From: Pegea sp. RAD2-039 | Taxonomy: Eukaryota; Chordata; Thaliacea; Salpida; Salpidae | Length of the DNA stretch: 64,000 bases | Assembly (NCBI GenBank): GCA_034620365.1 | Contig: JAQGEQ010000043.1 | Location: forward strand, 1,488,001 to 1,552,000 | Reading direction: 5' to 3' | In this document: piece by piece, positions 59,701 to 64,000 of the stretch | Layout of the letters: the number at the start of each line of letters is the position of its first letter | Numbering within the stretch: the first letter of the stretch is position 1 | Translations under genes and position numbers: made by a program | Notes under the pieces: model-generated | What the model was told of the DNA's origin: nothing | Databases searched by the model: none | Seen by the model: only the letters and a program-made list of their open reading frames with translations

Positions 59701-61791
59701 AAGTTCTCCCTGCCAAATGTAAATTAGGCTGAATGCAATTGAGAAGCTGTCTCACCTCAGAAATTGGTCGATTGTGGTTCCAGCATGCATCAAGCCGTTT
59801 GAAATCACACAAGCATTGTGACAAATTGAGTTTCGAACCTGAAGTAGATGACATGAAACACAAAAGTCGACAGTTTAAAGACTCTAACCTGTTCCTTTGT
59901 GTTCTTCAAGATTAAAATATCTGTGTGGTTATTTCGGATCAAGAACTGCAAATAGAGTTCAATGCTTTTTTCGCCATCAAGAATCGAAGACAACGTCTCT
60001 ATTTTTTTCTTTAAAGTCGGATCCTCATCAACTGCTTTCTACAACAAATGTTTACGAAGAGTCTCATCAAATACAAGATGTACCTGGTTCTCTTTATCAG
60101 CTGATTCTGAAGAAGTAATCTTTGATTTCAAAGATGTCACAACATCGGATAGAAAGTGTTGAGCTGCGCTATCGTATAAATCAAAACCAATTTGGTAAGC
60201 TAGGGAGACTTGATTCTAAAATCCAATCACAATTATTTAAACCGACAAAAACAGCCTCACACAACAAACCTGGTCACCAACCAACAGTTTCAGTAAAATC
60301 TGCGAAACTGAATTGGGATCATCAAGATAGATGAGACACTGACAGATGTTGATGTAGTCGGGTTGGCTGACAGTGCCAAGTGATTGGGAGTCAAGATCTG
60401 AGTGAAGACGAACCAAGAGAAGAAGAATATCTTCTCTTAAACCTTTGTGTTGAATGACTCTTGTACATAAGTGGGTGCAATATGAAAGCATTTCGCTGAG
60501 GTCAGGCTGAAGAAATTTATTTCAATTAAATTTAGAGAAATATCATTTCAATGTTTAAAAGAACTTTTTCATGATTTGAAAACATCTTTACTCAATCTTT
60601 GAAATATAACAATAGTTACAAAAATTAGCAATTCTAAGAATCTTAAAAAAACAAAACTACAATTCGATTAAAATAAAATTTCTGGGACATCCATTAATTA
60701 ATTAATCTTAAATATGATTTTTTAATGATTTCAACTAAATTTTTTTCAACTTATGAAAAATAAATCACCAACTAAAAAGGTATAAAAAGGAAAATAAATG
60801 ATACAATAAAGTTCAAAGTGAATATAAACATTTAAAGAAAATTTATAAAGGACAAATTTGTTTGGCCAATCATTTTAAAGTTTAAATAATCTATCTGTAA
60901 CTCACAGTCAAACGAACAGCTTTTTCAAAAACATCTAAACGTCTAGCTTCAATCGCGATACCGATTGCTTGCTTGTAGTTGCCAGCTTCTAAACAATTAT
61001 CAAACATTCTGTCCACGATAGCTTCTAATCTGCTATCAATCTCAGGAGGAAGAGTTCCACTTGCCTTGGCGTCATGTTCTTGCTTCTTTAGCTTGGTGTA
61101 ATGATCAATACATTTACCTGTTTAAAAGTAGTAAAAAATTATAAATATTGAAGTTTACAAATTGAATTTTTCAAAACATTATTTGATGTTGACTTACAAA
61201 CAGTTGTCACAACAAATTCTGAATTTTCTTTCACATCAAATGCTTTTTCAGCACATAGAGCATATTGCAAAGAATCATCATAAGATCCAAGATAGTAATA
61301 AAGTTTTGATGCTAGCAAAGCTGACATCTCTCTATGCTTGAAAGTTTCATTCTCATACAAGACCTCACTTAAAGTTAATCAGTTTTTAGAATAAAAATTT
61401 ATTATATTTTCTTTAAATTACAAATCAGACTTGAAGTTTAAACATTTTTACAAAAAGGGAATTTATTGTAAGCTAGCAAAAGTAAAAACTTTAAAAATAA
61501 CTTACATTTTTTCTACATGGTCAGAAATTTCAGGCCAAAATTCAGGAACAATCTCATTTAATCGGTTTAAAGCATAAACTTGTAAAGAATCCTCTGGTTC
61601 ATCCAACAAAGCTACAATTCCGGCTAAAAACAATTTGACAAATTATAGAAGAGTATAGGTGAAACTTTTCAAATAAGATGACTTGAAGTTTTCTGGATCA
61701 GTTGGAGAAATAGTTTTAAGTTTACTTCTAAGAACCAAATATGTAAACCCAAATAAAATAGATACTTACAAGCCGATGTTATATGCATCAT
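53737..61791 (-). CDS. PSMD1: 26S proteasome non-ATPase regulatory subunit 1 (RPN2)
   Basis: PSMD1/Rpn2 is a large scaffold of the proteasome base that holds ubiquitin receptors near the ATPase ring. The gene starts at ATG 61791 with a short exon (MMHITSA), then [22 protein letters not shown] (61510-61625). Further exons encode [25 protein letters not shown] (about 61350) and [24 protein letters not shown] (about 60300). Next are [21 protein letters not shown] (about 59930), [22 protein letters not shown] (about 59500), and the proteasome/cyclosome repeats [42 protein letters not shown] and [17 protein letters not shown]. The conserved [10 protein letters not shown]-type block and [16 protein letters not shown] segment lie at about 54620-54720. 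An Arg/Lys/Glu-rich linker (about 54290-54480) precedes the C-terminal [13 protein letters not shown], ending with TAA 53737-53739. Many introns are under 60 nt. One intron (55235-58486) is 3.25 kb and contains a GPCR gene on the other strand. Confidence 0.95.
55341..55740 (+). repeat. 12-bp minisatellite (GATGATGTAGTT)n
   Basis: About 33 tandem copies of a 12-bp unit GATGATGTAGTT with variants GGTGATGTAGTT, GATGATGTAGCT and GGTGATGTAGCT. The variants form a higher-order pattern: a 36-bp rhythm early on, and a block with GTAGCT variants that occurs twice about 130 bp apart, implying recent segmental duplication. Because 12 is a multiple of 3, it stays open as a 177-codon Val/Asp frame that lacks an ATG, so I do not call it coding. 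It lies in the PSMD1 intron, about 115 bp upstream of the first exon of the nested GPCR. Confidence 0.92.
55854..58201 (+). CDS. 5-HT2-like: 5-HT2-like serotonin receptor (class A GPCR)
   Basis: Exons: 55854-55896, 55985-56494, 56546-56815, a short exon near 56860-56908, about 57766-57869, about 57920-58040 and 58088-58201. The N-terminus has NSS and NYS glycosylation sequons. TM1 has GNLFVII; TM2 [21 protein letters not shown]3 [24 protein letters not shown], with the amine-binding Asp and ERY in place of DRY. TM4 has LLKITAVWM spliced to [12 protein letters not shown]5 and its end [22 protein letters not shown]; then [17 protein letters not shown]6 [10 protein letters not shown] and TM7 [15 protein letters not shown]. 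The DVLFS.SSI.HLC, TI.SLQKE, NEQRAS.VL and WCPFF strings are characteristic of 5-HT2 receptors (Gq-coupled). An acidic insert of about 15 residues lies between TM2 and TM3. The third loop exons are least certain. The gene is antisense within a PSMD1 intron. Confidence 0.85.
58243..58248 (+). terminator. Polyadenylation signal AATAAA of the nested receptor
   Basis: AATAAA lies about 42 nt after the receptor stop codon in the right orientation, and about 240 nt before the PSMD1 exon on the other strand. The receptor transcript can therefore end inside the host intron. Confidence 0.5.
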
Positions 61792-64000
61792 TATGAGACT
61801 TGAATATGATGAAAATTTTTATCTATCTAACTTCAACTAAAAAAATGTCTACAAAAAGGTTGAAAATTTATTTGTTGTTATTTAGTACTAAAGATTTATA
61901 AATGATAATTTGACATTTTGCAGTCATAACTTTTTAATTAATTTTTTATTATATAATTTTTAATACTACTAAAATATTTTATCACAAATTAAATATTAAA
62001 AAGAATATTTTTTAGAAAATATTTTAAGCTTTTTATTTACAAATTGAAATGCTTTAAGATAATTAAGATTGAGCTTCACAACAGAGTTAAGATATAAAAA
62101 AATAAAAATTATCAATAAAAAATCAGAATAAAGATATATATCATGCATATTAAAATTATATAAAACTGATCACAAAAAATTATTTTAAGACTTAGTCCAA
62201 AAATTAAGACTTAAGTAACTTTTTTTGGCAATTAAATCATAATGCTGCCAGTATCTTCATTTTCTTATATTAACTTCTATATTATTGATTCATAACTTAT
62301 GCTTAAATATACTTCTGCAGTGTTCCTAATTTTTATGTAGTATTTATATTAAATTGAGGTACATATAACCATTTCATTATTTTTATGCAGTTATATTGTT
62401 CACTGTGTACACTATAAAAGCTATAAATTTTGTTATCTGCAACCATTAGTTCAATAAAATTATTAAACGACCAAAATAATTTGTTTTTTAAACTTTTATA
62501 ATCTACACAAATTCTATAAAATAATATTGCAGAAAATAAATAAGCACTTATGAATAGATTTATTGTCAAACATAGATGAATTTCAAACAAAACACTTAAA
62601 AAAGTAAAATCAAAGTAAAATTAATATATTAGAAAAATATAACCTAAGAAAACAATTTCCTATCTTAAACTTATAATTATATATTGGGTTCTAATAAAAA
62701 ATTCTTTCAAAAAAGTCACATTAGAAATACAATGAGTAAGCTTATTGAACGGTAAATAAAATCTCATTACTGCTAGTGGTGGACAAAGAAAATAATATTA
62801 AATTTTATTGCCAAGTTTAAAAATAATATTTTAGTTTCATTATCGCTATTAAATAAAATATTAAATGTATCAGCAAAAAAATTGATACTTCATTATATTA
62901 TATACTTAAAAAATAGTTAATCTCCTGAAAAATCGAATAGTGCCAATATAATTTTAGTCACTATTGCATTGACTTTGAAAGACTGAGCAAGACAAATGAA
63001 AATATATTCTAGCCACTTAGAAATATCATTTATAAGACTTTGTTGGCCAAAAACATATACTTTTTATTAGTGAAAACAGACAAATTTTGTCAATTTGGCG
63101 ATATATGGTCGTAGTGTAAAATTCGAAGTTATACTTCTATTTTACTTTATAGTATAATATTATATGTTACAATACTTATAAAAAGTAAAATAAACGAATT
63201 TACTGAATTTTTCTCTAATAATACAAAAACTTCATTTTAAACTTTACTCTTTTATTTAATTTAAATCTAATTTTTTCCAATTTTTTAAACTAACGCAATA
63301 TAAAAAAAATGTCATCGTATTTTTAGTATTGAATGTTAAAAATCAATCAATGAAATTATGTACGCTACGAACTCTACCTTTAATGTTGATATATTTACTT
63401 ATCTTTAATACGTGAAAACGGGAGGTTGTCCAGGTGAGTCGTAATAAATTTGCTATTATCAATTAATCGGTTTTCAAGCTTCAGCCCTTTAGTGTACCTT
63501 TAAGCTTCTGTAGGGTTGATGCTAACATTTTTACATCATTGCTTTACATCCACATACATTACAGAGTCTGATAAATTATTATTGCAACATCAGATCTATG
63601 GCAAATAAGACAGAATACAAATTTATATCTCAGTTATCTTAGAATAGCAAACTTTTTAACCTAGGCTTTCAGAAGGTCTTCATGAAAGATAACGATCATA
63701 AAAACATTATTCTTAAAGTAAAGAAATATATTCTTATGAATGATTTGGTAATAACTACCGTCTACAATATCAAGGATAAAATAACTGGTAAATCTGAAAA
63801 GATTTCTCCTTATTTTATTAAGCGCTCAATCTATTCTATAATACAATCTATATTACATGTCTTTAATTTCTCATCATGAAAGAGTTTCGTTATTATCCTA
63901 TTTCATAAAAAAAGAAAGTATAAAAAAGTCACTAAATTACCGACCAATTTTTTTATTAGTAGATTCTGCTGAATGAATTGATCATTTTATAAAGAACTCT
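61792..64000. other. AT-rich flank upstream of PSMD1
   Basis: Upstream of the PSMD1 start codon the DNA is very AT-rich; I recognise no promoter motif or gene. Only the LINE fragment at the right edge can be identified. Confidence 0.4.
63640..64000 (+). mobile_element. LINE reverse-transcriptase fragment at the window edge
   Basis: Plus-strand sequence near 63900-63960 encodes a decayed KKESIKKSLNYRPIFLL, equivalent to the K.G.....NYRPISL motif of LINE reverse transcriptases. It shares ATTACATGTCTTTAATTT (about 63853-63870) and neighbouring sequence with the fragment in the RNase T2 intron, so both come from the same family. The element continues past the window. Confidence 0.6.

Noticed and set aside
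58377-60334. Numerous plus-strand frames of 60-95 codons
   Set aside because: All are antisense to PSMD1 exons whose minus-strand translation matches the proteasome/cyclosome repeats.
62333-62590. An 85-codon minus-strand frame upstream of PSMD1
   Set aside because: Phe/Ile/Tyr-rich low-complexity translation of AT-rich DNA, not similar to any family.

Overview
This window is nuclear DNA from an invertebrate animal. It is AT-rich and holds multi-exon, spliceosomal-intron genes for conserved animal proteins, set among long AT-rich spacers and decayed non-LTR retrotransposons. I cannot name the species. A receptor with clear 5-HT2-type features and an Act1/CIKS-like SEFIR adaptor point to a bilaterian (or at least eumetazoan) with a very AT-rich genome. 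There are no bacterial-style operons, rRNA, tRNA or CRISPR features.

Layout, left to right: the minus-strand GW182/TNRC6 gene (miRNA silencing; its 3' end runs off the left edge); a minus-strand SEFIR-domain adaptor resembling TRAF3IP2/Act1 (IL-17-type signalling); a dead reverse-transcriptase remnant; a plus-strand cytosolic dipeptidase (CNDP2) of exactly human length; a plus-strand cobalamin-dependent methionine synthase (MTR); a plus-strand single-exon SLC43-type transporter; a dead, nearly full-length CR1-like LINE; a small minus-strand KEN/D-box protein (securin-like candidate); then a same-strand minus cluster of intronless genes, MGMT, DCTN2 (dynamitin) and an Alba-fold RPP25-like protein. 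These are followed by a LINE fragment, a plus-strand single-domain Ig-like membrane protein with a repeat tail, a minus-strand RNase T2, a long gene-poor stretch, and finally the proteasome subunit PSMD1/RPN2 (minus). A complete 5-HT2-like GPCR lies in antisense orientation inside one PSMD1 intron.

The genes are mostly unrelated housekeeping neighbours. The most interesting structures are: the GPCR nested in PSMD1 next to a 12-bp minisatellite; the Ig-like receptor with a 15-bp repeat tail; recurrent GTTTG 5' splice sites, often with introns under 60 nt; splice acceptors a few bases upstream of several start codons (5'-UTR introns or spliced-leader sites); and an in-frame duplicated acceptor in CNDP2. 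All gene structures were assembled by eye from reading frames, splice signals and remembered family motifs; no alignment or search was run.
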